From contig JAAYFF010000081.1 of NCBI GenBank assembly GCA_012728375.1, forward strand, positions 1 through 64,000: a stretch of DNA of 64,000 nt, in the 5' to 3' direction. Shown here one piece after another: positions 44,218 to 54,628 of this stretch. Made by a program: the position numbers and the translations under genes. Under the pieces are notes generated by a model. The model was not told where the DNA came from, ran no database searches, and saw only the letters and a program-made list of their open reading frames with translations. The DNA is from Bacillota bacterium. Lineage in GTDB: Bacteria > Bacillota > Dethiobacteria > DTU022 > UBA8154. Position 1 is the stretch's first letter. Each line of letters begins with the position of its first letter.

Positions 44218-46587
44218 TTGCATGAGATAAAAGAACTGCCTCTATTGCCCCTAAGAGGCGTTGTTGTTTTTCCCCACGTCGTCATTCACCTCGATGTTGG
44301 CCGGGAGCGTTCTCTTAACGCCCTCAATGAAGCCTTGGTTAAGGACAATTTAATCGTTCTGACTGCTCAGAAGGAGGCAAAGATAGAAGAGCCCAAAGAA
44401 GAGGATCTTTACAAAGTAGGTACCATCGCGGCAATAAAACAAATATTAAAACTTCCCGGAGGTACCAACCGCATCTTGGTGGAGGGAACGAGCCGCGCCC
44501 GCATTAGACGTGTGCTCGCCAGCGAGCCGTTTTTTTCCGTGGAAGCGGAAGAGTTGCCCGATGAAGGGATAAAAACCATGGAAACGGAAGCTATCATGCG
44601 CAACGTTTTATTGCAGTTCGAAGAGTACGCCAGACAGACAAAAAAAATACCCCCTGAGGCTTTAGAAAATATCTCCTCTATCGAGGAACCCGGAAGACTT
44701 GCCGATGTTATTGCCTCCCATCTGTTCCTGAAACTTGAACAAAAGCAGAAGATTCTTGAAGCTTTTAACCCCCATGAAAGGCTGGGTAAGCTGGCCGAAA
44801 TCTTAAACCATGAAATAGAGATTTTGGAGCTGGAGAAAAAAATCAGCCTGCGGGTTCGCAAACAGATGGAAAAGAGCCAGAAGGAGTATTATTTGCGCGA
44901 GCAGGTCAAGGCCATTCAGAAAGAACTGGGTGACAGGGATGATCGCACCGCGGAGGTCGAGGAATACCGGGAAAAGATTATGAAGGAAAAACTTCCGGAA
45001 GAAGTGGAGAAAAAGGCGCTCAAAGAGCTGGAACGGCTGGAAAAAATGCCTCCGGCCGCAGCAGAAGCAGCAGTGATACGCACCTACTTGGACTGGATTC
45101 TGGAACTGCCCTGGTCTGTTGTTACAGAAGATCAGCTAGAGCTTGATAAGGTAGAAGAAGTTTTGGATGCGGATCACTATGGTCTGGAGAAAGTTAAGGA
45201 GCGGATTGTAGAGTACCTGGCGGTACGCCGCCTGACGAAAAAAATAAAAGGCCCAATTTTATGTTTAATCGGGCCTCCGGGAGTCGGAAAAACATCTCTG
45301 GCCCGTTCCATTGCCAGGGCTTTACAGAGAAAGTTCGTGCGCATTTCACTTGGCGGGGTCCGGGATGAAGCAGAAATAAGGGGACACCGACGGACGTACG
45401 TGGGTGCGCTTCCCGGGAGAATTTTGCAGGGCATGCGGCAGGCGAAATCCCGCAACCCTGTTTTTCTGCTCGACGAAGTGGATAAAATGTCCACCGATTT
45501 TCGGGGCGATCCTTCCGCCGCACTCCTTGAGGTCCTCGATCCCGAACAAAATAATGCCTTTAGCGACCATTACCTGGAGATTCCTTTTGACCTTTCCCAG
45601 GTTATGTTTATTACAACGGCCAATAACCGTTTTGCAATTCCGCAGCCGCTTCTGGACCGTATGGAGGCGATCCATATTCCGGGATATACTGAAGAGGAAA
45701 AAGTCAGGATTGCCCAGAGGCACCTGATTCCCAAGCAGTTGGAGGAGAACGGGCTTACTTCTGAAACAGTACGCATTTCCGAAGGGACATTGCGGCATAT
45801 TGTGCGCGAGTATACCCGGGAGGCAGGGGTGCGGAACCTGGAGAGGGAGATCGCCAATATTTTCCGCAAAGTAGCCAAGGAGGTAGTAAAAAAGAAAAGC
45901 TTGCGCGTCACGGTCACCCGCAGCAACGTGCACAAATTTCTGGGGCCTCCCCGTTACCGCTTCGGGCTGGCTGAAAAAGAGGACGAAATAGGGGTTGCCA
46001 CGGGAGTTGCCTGGACGGAAGCCGGGGGGGATTTGCTGGCAATTGAAGTAACCTTAATGAAAGGAAAGGGTAAGCTTACTTTAACCGGCAAACTTGGGGA
46101 TGTCATGCAGGAGTCGGCACAGGCCGCTCTAAGCTATATCCGTTCCCGCGCTGCTTCCATGGATATTGATGAAAATTTTTATGAGGAATTTGATATTCAC
46201 GTCCACATTCCGGAAGGTGCCATACCCAAGGACGGTCCTTCAGCAGGCGTAACAATAGCAACTGCACTGATTTCCGCATTGACGAGGACACCGGTTCACC
46301 GCCACGTGGCTATGACTGGGGAGATCACCTTGAGGGGAAGAGTGCTTCCTGTCGGCGGGGTAAAGGAGAAGGTCCTTGCCGCCCACAGGGCGGGTATAAA
46401 AACGATGATTCTTCCGGCGGATAATAAAAAAGATCTGGCCGAGATCCCGGGAAACGTGCGGCGCCGCCTCGAATTTATTCTGGTGGAACACCTTGACCAA
46501 ATTTTGGAGAAAGCGCTGGTAAAAAAGAACGGTAAAGAGAGCACGAGCGATGAAAATAAAGAAAGCGGAGTTCTTCAAGTTTGCTAA
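44218..46587 (+). CDS. lon: ATP-dependent protease Lon (LonA type)
   Basis: A 789-residue Lon protease. The N-terminal LAN substrate domain ([26 protein letters not shown]), coiled coil ([25 protein letters not shown]), Walker [14 protein letters not shown] at about 355, and the Ser-Lys catalytic dyad in [14 protein letters not shown] and [16 protein letters not shown] are present. TTG start with GGAGGGG upstream. Its last 38 bases overlap the start of ysxC. Confidence 0.97.
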   Translation: MHEIKELPLLPLRGVVVFPHVVIHLDVGRERSLNALNEALVKDNLIVLTAQKEAKIEEPKEEDLYKVGTIAAIKQILKLPGGTNRILVEGTSRARIRRVLASEPFFSVEAEELPDEGIKTMETEAIMRNVLLQFEEYARQTKKIPPEALENISSIEEPGRLADVIASHLFLKLEQKQKILEAFNPHERLGKLAEILNHEIEILELEKKISLRVRKQMEKSQKEYYLREQVKAIQKELGDRDDRTAEVEEYREKIMKEKLPEEVEKKALKELERLEKMPPAAAEAAVIRTYLDWILELPWSVVTEDQLELDKVEEVLDADHYGLEKVKERIVEYLAVRRLTKKIKGPILCLIGPPGVGKTSLARSIARALQRKFVRISLGGVRDEAEIRGHRRTYVGALPGRILQGMRQAKSRNPVFLLDEVDKMSTDFRGDPSAALLEVLDPEQNNAFSDHYLEIPFDLSQVMFITTANNRFAIPQPLLDRMEAIHIPGYTEEEKVRIAQRHLIPKQLEENGLTSETVRISEGTLRHIVREYTREAGVRNLEREIANIFRKVAKEVVKKKSLRVTVTRSNVHKFLGPPRYRFGLAEKEDEIGVATGVAWTEAGGDLLAIEVTLMKGKGKLTLTGKLGDVMQESAQAALSYIRSRAASMDIDENFYEEFDIHVHIPEGAIPKDGPSAGVTIATALISALTRTPVHRHVAMTGEITLRGRVLPVGGVKEKVLAAHRAGIKTMILPADNKKDLAEIPGNVRRRLEFILVEHLDQILEKALVKKNGKESTSDENKESGVLQVC

Positions 46588-47161
46588 CTCTAAGGAAGAC
46601 TTTCCAGCGGAGTATTATCCGGAAATTGCCCTTGCCGGACGTTCAAATGTGGGGAAGTCTTCTTTTATCAACGCACTGACCGGCCAAAAAAATTTGGCTC
46701 GGACAAGCAGTACTCCGGGCAAAACTCGCGCCGTGCACTTTTACTTGATCAATGAATCTTTTTGTTTGGTGGACCTGCCGGGTTACGGGTACGCCCGGGT
46801 TTCCAAAGAGATGAAAGAGAAATGGGCCTTACTGCTGGAGCATTTTTTTGCTAGCAGAAAAACACTGGCCATGATCGTTCAAATTGTGGATCTGCGCCAT
46901 GAGCCCACAACAGGGGACAAGCAAATGGCGGACTGGATTCGCCATTTTTGCTTTCCCCGCCTGGTTGTGGCCACAAAAGCGGACAAGGTGCCGCGGGGGA
47001 AAAGGCAGGGGAACAGGAAAATAATTGCCTCAGCCTTAGATCTGCCGCCGGAGGAAGTGATAATTTTTTCTGCCCATACAAAGGAAGGAAAGGACGACGT
47101 TTTAAAAGCTATTGCCCGCGGCTTGGCCACGGAGAATCTTCCCATCAACCGGGGGAAGTAA
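46550..47161 (+). CDS. ysxC: Ribosome biogenesis GTPase YsxC/EngB
   Basis: A 203-residue small GTPase required for large-subunit assembly in relatives. G1 [15 protein letters not shown]2 [12 protein letters not shown]3 DLPGYGYA, G4 TKADK. The start inside lon is supported by the family N-terminus ([19 protein letters not shown]). Confidence 0.95.
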   Translation: MKIKKAEFFKFANSKEDFPAEYYPEIALAGRSNVGKSSFINALTGQKNLARTSSTPGKTRAVHFYLINESFCLVDLPGYGYARVSKEMKEKWALLLEHFFASRKTLAMIVQIVDLRHEPTTGDKQMADWIRHFCFPRLVVATKADKVPRGKRQGNRKIIASALDLPPEEVIIFSAHTKEGKDDVLKAIARGLATENLPINRGK

Positions 47162-47185
47162 TTTTTTTTTGCGGAGGGGATGCGC

Positions 47186-48352
47186 ATGCCCGAGGAGAAA
47201 AATATTTTTATAGACCTGGAAAAGGGCCGGATTCTTTTTAATGAGGGTGATGAAGGGAAGGAAATGTATATTGTCCTTAGCGGAGCTGTGCAGGTGTTTA
47301 TGGTGCGGGAGGGGCTGCAAGTCATTCTGGCCACTATGGGCCCGGGCCATTTTTTTGGAGAGATGTCCCTTTTGGAGCAGGAGCCCCGCAGCGCCGGCGT
47401 TATTGCCCTGGAACCAACCAAACTTTTAGTTATTAATAATGACAACTTCCAGCATTTTATCTGTAATAATCCATCTCTGGCCATCAAAATAATGAAAGGA
47501 TTAAGCGGAAGAATTAGAGCCAGCAATGAGCAAATATCCCGGCTCAAGGGGGAAATGCTCAAGATGACCGGGCAAGCTCCGGCCATTGAAAACAGCGGCG
47601 ATCCGGCTTCTGCTTCCGGCCGGGCTCAAAAAACAGCCTCCTTACAGGAAATGAACCGCCGCGTTGAAGAAAACATGCAAAGGGCCGGAGAAGAAGACAC
47701 TATGTGCCCCCTTTGCCATAATACGTTTCAAGCCCGTTTCATGCGCAGAATAGATAAGTCTCCAAAATCCAGGGATTACTGGCTAAGGGAATATTATGAC
47801 GGGATAGAACCCCTTTACTTTAAACAGATCGCCTGCCCCAACTGTTCTTTTGCCGCACCGGGTGACAGATTTTTAGAGATCGGGCAGATGGGAAGGGAGT
47901 ATTTGAAGGCAAACGAGACGATGCGCAAAGGTGCGGTTGATCTTTCTTCCTTTGCCGGACACAACTATGAATACGTTCTGGCCCTTTATCGCCTGGCTCT
48001 TTTATCCTATGAGGAAAAGGAAGAAAACCTTGAAGTGCTTGCCCAAACGGCTCTGGAACTTTCCTGGTTATACAGGGACATACAGAAATGGGAAGAAGAA
48101 CGGGAGGCGCTGAAGAAAGCCCTCAGGTTTTTTAAAGGGATTACTGCAAAAGAAGGTTTTCAAAATCCGGATCTTTTGCAAAAAAGTCTTTATTACCAGG
48201 GATTAATACATTTGCGCTTGAAAGACCGCGAAATGGCTAAAAAATTGTTTGAACAAACCCTTGATGTGGAAGGAGCACGCGGCACCCTGGTCTTTCTCTT
48301 CGCCAGAGACATCCTGGAGACCCTTTTGTTGGACAAGCCTGTCAAATTCTAA
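47186..48352 (+). CDS. Cyclic-nucleotide-binding domain fused to DUF2225
   Basis: A protein of about 388 residues. The N-terminal CNBD at about 5-115 (FNEGDEGKEMYIVLSGAVQVFM ... MGPGHFFGEMSLLEQEPRSAGVIALEPTKLLVI) is like the Crp/Fnr sensor domain but no DNA-binding HTH follows. After a linker comes DUF2225 from about 170 to the end, with MCPLCHNTFQARFMRR and IACPNCSFAAPGDRF, two CxxC pairs that probably bind a metal, followed by TPR-like helices (ALEVLAQTALELSWLYRD). Function unknown. ATG 47186 has GGAGGGG at normal spacing. Confidence 0.85.
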   Translation: MPEEKNIFIDLEKGRILFNEGDEGKEMYIVLSGAVQVFMVREGLQVILATMGPGHFFGEMSLLEQEPRSAGVIALEPTKLLVINNDNFQHFICNNPSLAIKIMKGLSGRIRASNEQISRLKGEMLKMTGQAPAIENSGDPASASGRAQKTASLQEMNRRVEENMQRAGEEDTMCPLCHNTFQARFMRRIDKSPKSRDYWLREYYDGIEPLYFKQIACPNCSFAAPGDRFLEIGQMGREYLKANETMRKGAVDLSSFAGHNYEYVLALYRLALLSYEEKEENLEVLAQTALELSWLYRDIQKWEEEREALKKALRFFKGITAKEGFQNPDLLQKSLYYQGLIHLRLKDREMAKKLFEQTLDVEGARGTLVFLFARDILETLLLDKPVKF

Positions 48353-48363
48353 CAGTGAAGCAC

Positions 48364-48448
48364 GTGAAGCACGGGGACGGTTCTTCTGCTTCACTTCAAT
48401 TCTTTTTTTAAGTAGGAATGAAGCAGAAGAACCGTCCCCGTGCTTCAC
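48364..48448. repeat. REP-like element: 30-bp perfect inverted repeat
   Basis: Arms at 48364-48393 and 48419-48448 are perfect 30-bp reverse complements around a 25-base loop with a run of seven T; a partial third copy of the arm start (GTGAAGCAC) is at 48355-48363. The arm core ACGGGGACGGTTCTTCTG resembles palindromic repeats that are frequent in Firmicutes intergenic regions. It separates two convergent genes and could act as a bidirectional terminator. The bioY stop codon is inside the right arm. Confidence 0.85.
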
Positions 48449-48963
48449 AGGCGTTTTCGGACAGCCATTCCCAGGCCGGCGGCAGCCAGAAGTTTTACAA
48501 TGTCCAGGGGAAGAAACGGCGCAACTCCGAGCAGCAGCGCCCGGTAAAAATCTAACCCGGCTGTAAGGGCGAGGTAAAGGGCTCCCAGGGAAAAGTATAT
48601 GCCCATGCAGAGGAACATTCCCAGGACCATCGTTCCGTAAGAATTTTTTTTCTCCGTAATTTTTCCCAGGAGGTAAGTACCTGGAACAAAACCCCAGAGA
48701 AAACCTCCTGTCGGTCCGAAAAGAATATGCAATCCCCCCTGGAACTGGTGAAAAACCGGAAGCCCTACGGCTCCGAGAAGAAGATAAATCAGCACGGAGA
48801 CAGCGCCCCATTTTCCTCCCAGGAGCGCGCCTACCAAGAAAATACCAAACGTCTGGCCGGTGACGGGAACGGGACTAAAGGGCAGGGGAATGGATATCTG
48901 GGCCATTAAGGCCAGTAACGCGGCAAACAGGCTGCTAAGGACAATTTTCTTTGTAGGGATCAA
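48445..48963 (-). CDS. bioY: Biotin transporter S component BioY
   Basis: A 172-residue membrane protein with about six helices. The family motifs ALMAQISIPLPFSPVPVTGQTFGIFLVGALLGGKWGA and GPTGGFLWGF are present. BioY alone or with ECF modules takes up biotin. It overlaps birA by four bases (ATGA-type). Its stop codon is made by the arm of the REP-like element, so the insertion may have defined its C-terminus (AVRKRL). Confidence 0.93.
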   Translation of the reverse strand: MIPTKKIVLSSLFAALLALMAQISIPLPFSPVPVTGQTFGIFLVGALLGGKWGAVSVLIYLLLGAVGLPVFHQFQGGLHILFGPTGGFLWGFVPGTYLLGKITEKKNSYGTMVLGMFLCMGIYFSLGALYLALTAGLDFYRALLLGVAPFLPLDIVKLLAAAGLGMAVRKRL

Positions 48964-49967
48964 TGTGCAGCCTCCCCGGTGCCGAATGTAATAATTTCTC
49001 CTGCCACAAAACGTTTTTTCTTTCCGTCATTGCCAGCAACGATTAAAGCTCCGCATTGATCAATATCCAGGGCTTTTCCTGAAAAGGTTTCCCCCAGGTT
49101 CTGAATGGTAACTTCTCTGCCCAGCGTGATGTTCAGGGTTTTCCACTGGAGCAATATTTCTCCGCTTCCGGAGGTTAGGTATTTCTGGTACATAACGTCC
49201 ATTTCCCGGAGGATTTCCCCGGCCAGTTCCTTGCGGGAATGAAGTAGTTGCCCGTTATTTTCCAGTAAAATGGAGGTGGCCCGTCCTTTTAGCTCCGGCG
49301 GGAAATCGTAGTCCGTCGAGTTAAAATTCAGCCCTATGCCGGTTATGAGATAATGAAGCCTGTCTGCTTCGGCTTTTAATTCCGTAAGAATGCCGCAGAC
49401 CTTGCGGCCTTTAATAAGGATATCATTTGGCCATTTAATCCCCGCAACAATTCCCGGAAACTTATTCCTAATGCTGCGCGCGACCGCGACAGCTGTTAAA
49501 AGGGTGAAGACGGAAATCTCCTCCAGGGGTTTGGCAGGCCTCAGCAGGACGGATAACCAGATCCCCTTGCTGCGGGGCGAGATCCACGTTCTTCCCAATC
49601 TTCCTTTTCCGCCGGTTTGCTCTTCAGCTATGACTACGGTACCCTCAGGGGCTCCTTCTTCAGCCAGCTCTTTTAGGCGGTTGTTTGTAGAATCCACCTC
49701 CATAAAATGATGAATTAAATCGGGTCTTTTGGCGATGACCCGTGTTTTAAGTCCTTCGGATATTTCGGCAGGATAGAGAAGGTCCGGCACTTCAAGGAGG
49801 CGGTATCCCAGCCTGGGGCTTCCCTCCACATTGTAGCCGGATTTTTGCAAACTTTTTATGTTCTTCCAGACAGCTGTCCTGCTGATTTTCAGCTTGCCGG
49901 CTATTTCCTCCCCTGAAAGGTAGGAAGGGGCCGTGTCTTTCAGCAGCTTTAAAATTAATCCCTTCAT
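48960..49967 (-). CDS. birA: Biotin ligase / biotin operon repressor BirA
   Basis: A 335-residue bifunctional protein. The N-terminal winged helix (YLSGEEIAGKLKISRTAVWKNIKSLQKSGYNVEGSPRLGYRL, about 16-60) marks the repressor type. The catalytic domain has the biotinyl-AMP loop GGKGRLGRTWISP and KWPNDILIKGRKVCGIL. It attaches biotin to carboxylase BCCP subunits, and as holo-repressor controls its own operon through the operator at 50051-50082. Confidence 0.95.
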   Translation of the reverse strand: MKGLILKLLKDTAPSYLSGEEIAGKLKISRTAVWKNIKSLQKSGYNVEGSPRLGYRLLEVPDLLYPAEISEGLKTRVIAKRPDLIHHFMEVDSTNNRLKELAEEGAPEGTVVIAEEQTGGKGRLGRTWISPRSKGIWLSVLLRPAKPLEEISVFTLLTAVAVARSIRNKFPGIVAGIKWPNDILIKGRKVCGILTELKAEADRLHYLITGIGLNFNSTDYDFPPELKGRATSILLENNGQLLHSRKELAGEILREMDVMYQKYLTSGSGEILLQWKTLNITLGREVTIQNLGETFSGKALDIDQCGALIVAGNDGKKKRFVAGEIITFGTGEAAH

Positions 49968-50028
49968 TTTTAAATCTGTACCTCCGGTTTAAAATTGTAA
50001 AATGTGGCTAGTTTAAATGTTTGCAGTA

Positions 50029-50057
50029 AGTTTATTAAAAAAAAGAAGGTATGTCAA
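50029..50057 (-). promoter_or_regulatory. Predicted promoter of birA-bioY
   Basis: On the minus strand a consensus TTGACA (50052-50057), 17 bases, TAAACT (50029-50034), about 60 bases before birA. The -35 box lies inside the left half of the BirA operator. Confidence 0.7.
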
Positions 50058-50082
50058 CCATTAAATTTAAATGGGTTAACAA
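50051..50082. promoter_or_regulatory. BirA operator
   Basis: Half-sites ATGTCAACC (50051-50059) and GGTTAACAA (50074-50082) are separated by 14 bases. This fits the Firmicutes BirA operator TTGTTAACC-N14/15-GGTTAACAA with two mismatches, both in the left half. It overlaps the -35 of the birA-bioY promoter, so BirA bound to biotinyl-AMP should repress both genes. Confidence 0.85.
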
Positions 50083-50155
50083 TGATGGGCATGTTATATC
50101 TTTGCCGTTGCTTCGGCTTTTCCTTCCCTCTCCCCATCGTTTGCCGCCGGTCAAG

Positions 50156-50184
50156 TTGACTTAGCTTTATGAAAAATGTAATAT
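50156..50184 (+). promoter_or_regulatory. Predicted promoter of valS
   Basis: TTGACT at 50156-50161, 17 bases, TAATAT at 50179-50184, about 115 bases before valS. The leader has a small CCTTAA/TTAAGG hairpin near 50215-50230 but no T-box sequence. Confidence 0.55.
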
Positions 50185-50304
50185 AAAGAAAATAAGCAAG
50201 GGGCTTTAGGCCATCCTTAACACCTTAAGGCTATGTTGAAAAAAATTACCTTTTTTAGCTGAGCGAAGAGAAATCCGGAAATTCTTGAAGAAGGGGACGA
50301 AAAA

Positions 50305-52947
50305 ATGAGTGTAAACCTCCCGCCTGTTTATGAACCTGCAGAAGTGGAGAAGAAAATTTATCGTTTTTGGCTGGACGGAGATTTTTTTAAAGCGCCGTTA
50401 AAAAAAGGGGCAAATGTTTTTTCTGTTGTCATTCCTCCGCCCAACGTGACCGGCAAGCTGCACATGGGCCATGCCCTGAACAGCACTATTCAGGATGTTC
50501 TGGTAAGATGGAGACGCATGCAGGGTTATGATACCCTCTGGCTTCCGGGGACGGATCATGCCGGGATTGCCACGCAAAATAAAGTGGAAGAGCATCTGGC
50601 TTCTGAGGGGTTATCCCGCTACGATATCGGGCGGGAAAAATTCCTGGAAAAAGCCTGGCAGTGGAAGGAAGATTACCATGCCCGCATCCTCGAACAATTG
50701 TATGAACTTGGCGTTTCCTGCGATTGGTCCCGGGAGCGTTTTACGCTGGACGAAGGGTGTTCCCGCGCCGTTAGGGAGGTGTTTGTCTCCCTTTACGAAC
50801 GGGGCCTGATCTACCGGGGGGACTATATGGTTAACTGGTGCCCCAGGTGTCGTACTGCCATTTCCGATATTGAAGTGGAACACGAGGAAAAACCGTCGAC
50901 CATTACCCATATCCGTTACCCCGGCGTCGGCTGGGAGGGCTCCATTACCGTGGCAACGACCAGGGTGGAGACAATGCTCGGGGATACGGCCGTGGCCGTT
51001 CATCCGGAAGATGAACGCTACAGGAATCTTATAGGCAGGAAGGTTTTGCTTCCCCTGGTTAACAGGGAGATACCGATTATCGCGGACGAGTATGTGGACC
51101 CGGCTTTTGGTTCCGGGGCTGTTAAAATAACCCCCGCGCACGATCCCAACGACTTTGAAATCGGGCAGAGACATGGGCTGGAAACAATCAGCGTCATCGG
51201 CAGTGACGGGAAAATGACAGCGTTAGCGGGGAAATATGCCGGACTGGATCGCTATGAAGCCCGGAAGGATGTGCTGCGGGACCTGCAGGAGCTTTCTTTG
51301 GTGGAAAAAATTGAGGATTATGAACACGCGGTCGGCCATTGCCAGCGGTGCGGTACGGAGATCGAGCCCCTGGTTTCCCTGCAGTGGTTTGTAAAAATGA
51401 AACCGCTGGCCGAGGAAGCTATTAACAAGGTTAAAACCGGCGAAATCTCCTTTATTCCGGAGCGTTTTACCAAAATTTACCTCAACTGGATGGAAAACAT
51501 CCGTGACTGGTGCATTTCCAGGCAGATCTGGTGGGGGCACCGCATCCCGGCCTGGTACTGTTCCTGTGGAGAAACAATCGTTGCCAGAGAGACACCTTCA
51601 GCCTGTCCGGCCTGCGGCGGGAAAGCGCTTCAGCAGGATCCGGACGTACTGGATACCTGGTTCAGCTCAGCCCTCTGGCCTTTCTCCACGATGGGCTGGC
51701 CGGAGAAGACGCCCGACCTTGAGCATTACTTTCCAACCAGCGTTCTGGTCACTGCCTACGATATTATTACTTTCTGGGTGGCCAGGATGATTTTCATGTC
51801 TCTGGATTTTATGCATGAGATTCCTTTTAAGGACGTCTGCGTGCACGGCCTGGTCAGGGATGCCCAGGGGAGAAAAATGAGCAAATCCTTGGGAAACGGG
51901 GTAGACCCCCTGGATATAATTAAAGAATACGGCGCGGACACGCTGCGCTTTACTTTGGTCACAGGACAGGCTCCAGGAAATGACCAGAGGTTTAGGATCG
52001 AGAACGTGGAGTCCAGCAGGAATTTTGCCAATAAAATTTGGAATGCTTCCCGCTTTCTTTTGATGAATCTGCAGGGTGAGCAGGCCCGTGGCCTGCCTGA
52101 AAAATTAAATCGCCACGACCGTTGGATTTTAGACAGTTTTAACACTGCCGTGGAAAAAACGACGGACCTTTTGGAAAGATATGAGCTGGGGGAAGCTGCC
52201 CGTGTTGTCTATGATTTTTTCTGGGGCGATTTTTGTGATTGGTACATTGAACTAAGCAAGCTTCCACTGTACAGCGATGATAAGGCCGAAAAAACGGATA
52301 AAAAAAGAGTTCTTTCCTATGTTCTGGAGGGATCGCTGCGCTTATTGCATCCGTTTATGCCCTTTATTTCCGAGGAAATATGGCAGCAGTTTAACTGGGA
52401 AGAAAAAGGTCGGGCGTTAATCAATGCCCCCTGGCCCGTTTCCGTCAAAAAACTGGTCGATGAAGAGGCCAGGCAGGAGATGGCCCTGGTTATGGGGGTT
52501 ATCAGGTCGATCCGCAATTTGCGGAGCGAAATCGGCCTTTCTCCCGGGAAAAAATCTGCCATTGTCCTTAGAACTCCGGAAAAATACCTTTCTCTCTTTA
52601 ACGATGAGAAAATATTTATTGAGAAACTGGCCTGGTCCGAGCCGGTGTCCATTATAAAAAATACGGAGGAGAAACCTTCTCGTTCTCTAACAGCCCTAGT
52701 CGATGAAGTGGAAATCTATTTGCCCCTGGAAGGGGTCGTGGATCTGGCGCAGGAAATTAGCCGCTTGGAGAAAGAGCTCCAGGAGGTTAGAAAGGAGATG
52801 CAAAGGACAGAAGCAAAACTCGGCAATGAGGGGTTTTTGCAACGCGCTCCCGCAGAGGTCGTGCAAAAGGAAAGGGCAAAAAAAGAGGAATATAGTCTCA
52901 GGCAGGCTAAACTCCAGTCAAGGCTGGATGAGCTGAAAAGCCTTTGA
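50305..52947 (+). CDS. valS: Valyl-tRNA synthetase
   Basis: An 880-residue class Ia synthetase. The HIGH-type motif is [15 protein letters not shown], the KMSKS motif is [11 protein letters not shown], the editing domain contains [21 protein letters not shown], and the C-terminal coiled coil ([26 protein letters not shown]) is typical of ValRS. ATG 50305 is preceded by GAAGGGG. Confidence 0.97.
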   Translation: MSVNLPPVYEPAEVEKKIYRFWLDGDFFKAPLKKGANVFSVVIPPPNVTGKLHMGHALNSTIQDVLVRWRRMQGYDTLWLPGTDHAGIATQNKVEEHLASEGLSRYDIGREKFLEKAWQWKEDYHARILEQLYELGVSCDWSRERFTLDEGCSRAVREVFVSLYERGLIYRGDYMVNWCPRCRTAISDIEVEHEEKPSTITHIRYPGVGWEGSITVATTRVETMLGDTAVAVHPEDERYRNLIGRKVLLPLVNREIPIIADEYVDPAFGSGAVKITPAHDPNDFEIGQRHGLETISVIGSDGKMTALAGKYAGLDRYEARKDVLRDLQELSLVEKIEDYEHAVGHCQRCGTEIEPLVSLQWFVKMKPLAEEAINKVKTGEISFIPERFTKIYLNWMENIRDWCISRQIWWGHRIPAWYCSCGETIVARETPSACPACGGKALQQDPDVLDTWFSSALWPFSTMGWPEKTPDLEHYFPTSVLVTAYDIITFWVARMIFMSLDFMHEIPFKDVCVHGLVRDAQGRKMSKSLGNGVDPLDIIKEYGADTLRFTLVTGQAPGNDQRFRIENVESSRNFANKIWNASRFLLMNLQGEQARGLPEKLNRHDRWILDSFNTAVEKTTDLLERYELGEAARVVYDFFWGDFCDWYIELSKLPLYSDDKAEKTDKKRVLSYVLEGSLRLLHPFMPFISEEIWQQFNWEEKGRALINAPWPVSVKKLVDEEARQEMALVMGVIRSIRNLRSEIGLSPGKKSAIVLRTPEKYLSLFNDEKIFIEKLAWSEPVSIIKNTEEKPSRSLTALVDEVEIYLPLEGVVDLAQEISRLEKELQEVRKEMQRTEAKLGNEGFLQRAPAEVVQKERAKKEEYSLRQAKLQSRLDELKSL

Positions 52948-52987
52948 TTACTGCCAATATCGAGCTAAAAAAGAGGGAGTGCCTTTT

Positions 52988-54292
52988 TTGCCATACCGGG
53001 AAGCTCTAGCATGGATTCATAGTATTGGACGGTTCGGGATGAACCAGGGGCTGCAGAGGATTGAAGCTCTTCTTGGATACTTGGGGGACCCCCACAAAAA
53101 AATAAAATTTTTGCATATCGGCGGTACTAACGGGAAAGGCTCAACCGCTGCGCTGGCGGCTTCCGTTTTGCAGGCCGCGGGGTACAAAACGGGCCTTTAC
53201 ACTTCTCCTTACCTAGAGCAGTTTACCGACCGTATGTCTGTCAATGGAAAGGAGATTTCCAAAGCTGACCTGGCAGATCTGGTCTGTGTCGTCAGGCCGC
53301 TGGTCGAAAAAATAGCACAAGATCCCGCGCTTGGGCAGCCGACCCAGTTTGAGGTGGTTACGGCCATTGCTTTTGCTTATTTTGCCGAGACTAAACCCGA
53401 TCTTGTGGTGCTGGAGGTTGGTCTTGGCGGAAGGCTGGATGCGACAAACGTAGTTAGTCCTCTGGTTTCGGTTATAACTACGGTAAGCCTGGAGCACACC
53501 CATGTTTTGGGGGATACGGTTGAAGCCATAGCTCTGGAAAAGGCGGGAATTATTAAGGAGAAAACTGATGTGGTGACCCAGGCCAAAGGAAGCGCACTTG
53601 CCGTTATTGAGGAAATTTGCCGGCAAAAAAGTGCCCCCCTTTACAGGCTGGGAGAAGACTTCCGGCAAGAGCGCGTTTTCGGCGATCTAAAGGGGCAGGT
53701 TTTCCACTACTATGGGTTAACAAGAAATTTTAAAGGGCTTAAGATTCCTCTGCTGGGTGAATATCAGCTTGACAACGCGGCCGTAGCCCTGGCAGCCCTG
53801 GAACTGCTGGAGAAAAAGGGGTTTACCCTGACGGAAGAGGCTTTTCGCCTGGGCCTCTTACAAGTCCGCTGGCCCGGCCGCTTGGAAATCCTGGGGCGCG
53901 ATCCCCTCGTCGTGATCGATGGCGCCCATAATTTAGAAGCGTTCCAGGGCTTAAAGCGTGCGCTTCTGCAAACCTTTTCCTACAGAAGGATGATTCTCGT
54001 TTTGGGTATCCTGAAGGATAAAGCCCTGGAAGAGATTTTGGCGGAGATTATCCCGCTGGCCGACATACTAATAATTACCCAGCCCAACAGTCTGCGGGCT
54101 GCCGATCCCCTGCATTTGGAAAAAATAGCCCTGACAACCTTTAAAAAACCGGCTCTTGTAGAAAAAAAGCCTGTTCAGGCATTGAAAAGCGCCCTTTCCC
54201 TGGCATCTCCGGAGGATCTTATTCTTATTGCCGGATCACTGTACCTAATCAGCGAAGCACGCCATATATTATTAGGGGCCGGTATCCTTTAA
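52988..54292 (+). CDS. folC: Folylpolyglutamate / dihydrofolate synthase
   Basis: About 434 residues. The ATP site is HIGGTNGKGSTAALAASVLQAAGYKTGLYTSPYLEQFTDRM, the Mur-ligase-type metal site VVLEVGLGGRLDATNVV, and the C-terminal domain ends with PEDLILIAGSLYLISEAR. It adds glutamates to folates. The frame opens at GTG 52979, which touches its ribosome binding site; TTG 52988 with GAGGGAG seven bases upstream is the better start. Follows valS as in many Firmicutes. Confidence 0.94.
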   Translation: MPYREALAWIHSIGRFGMNQGLQRIEALLGYLGDPHKKIKFLHIGGTNGKGSTAALAASVLQAAGYKTGLYTSPYLEQFTDRMSVNGKEISKADLADLVCVVRPLVEKIAQDPALGQPTQFEVVTAIAFAYFAETKPDLVVLEVGLGGRLDATNVVSPLVSVITTVSLEHTHVLGDTVEAIALEKAGIIKEKTDVVTQAKGSALAVIEEICRQKSAPLYRLGEDFRQERVFGDLKGQVFHYYGLTRNFKGLKIPLLGEYQLDNAAVALAALELLEKKGFTLTEEAFRLGLLQVRWPGRLEILGRDPLVVIDGAHNLEAFQGLKRALLQTFSYRRMILVLGILKDKALEEILAEIIPLADILIITQPNSLRAADPLHLEKIALTTFKKPALVEKKPVQALKSALSLASPEDLILIAGSLYLISEARHILLGAGIL

Positions 54293-54418
54293 GGCTTTTT
54301 TATTCTAAAAGCGCGTTTTTTTAGTATAAGGGAGCAAAAATGGGGGGAAGCTTAAAAAGACTTTCAGGACTATTATTTGTAGCTGAAAATAATTGATGGA
54401 GGTGCAGACGGCTTCCCG

Positions 54419-54628
54419 ATGGGGAGTCGAATCATTTTGACCGACCAGACTTTATTGACTCCGGAAGAAGCTTCAAAGTATTTGCGTTTATCCGTAGAGA
54501 GCGTTTACAGTTTGCTCCGCCAGGGTGAGCTGGAGGGGAAAAAGGGAGCTCAGGGATGGGTTATTGAACGGTCTCATCTGGAGTCTTTGCTTGAAGCCTG
54601 GGGAGAGAGGGAGGAGCTGCCGGATTGA
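54419..54628 (+). CDS. Small excisionase-like HTH protein upstream of nrdJ
   Basis: A 69-residue protein that is nearly all one MerR/excisionase-type helix-turn-helix: LTPEEASKYLRLSVESVYSLLRQGELEGKKGAQGWVIERSHLESLLEAW. Its stop codon overlaps the TTG start of nrdJ in a TTGA, so the two are translationally coupled. There is no integrase nearby, which suggests a housekeeping DNA-binding role connected with ribonucleotide reductase rather than excision. Start: ATG 54419 (GGAGGTG is 14 bases away) or TTG 54437 (GGGGAG ten bases away). Confidence 0.8.
   Translation: MGSRIILTDQTLLTPEEASKYLRLSVESVYSLLRQGELEGKKGAQGWVIERSHLESLLEAWGEREELPD

Noticed and set aside
50185-50304. T-box leader upstream of valS
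   Set aside because: I looked for the AGGGTGGNACCGCG box and a specifier loop; neither is present and the leader is too short.
54293-54418. Cobalamin riboswitch before the B12-dependent nrdJ operon
   Set aside because: Only 126 bases are available and no B12-box (GCCACTG-type) is seen.
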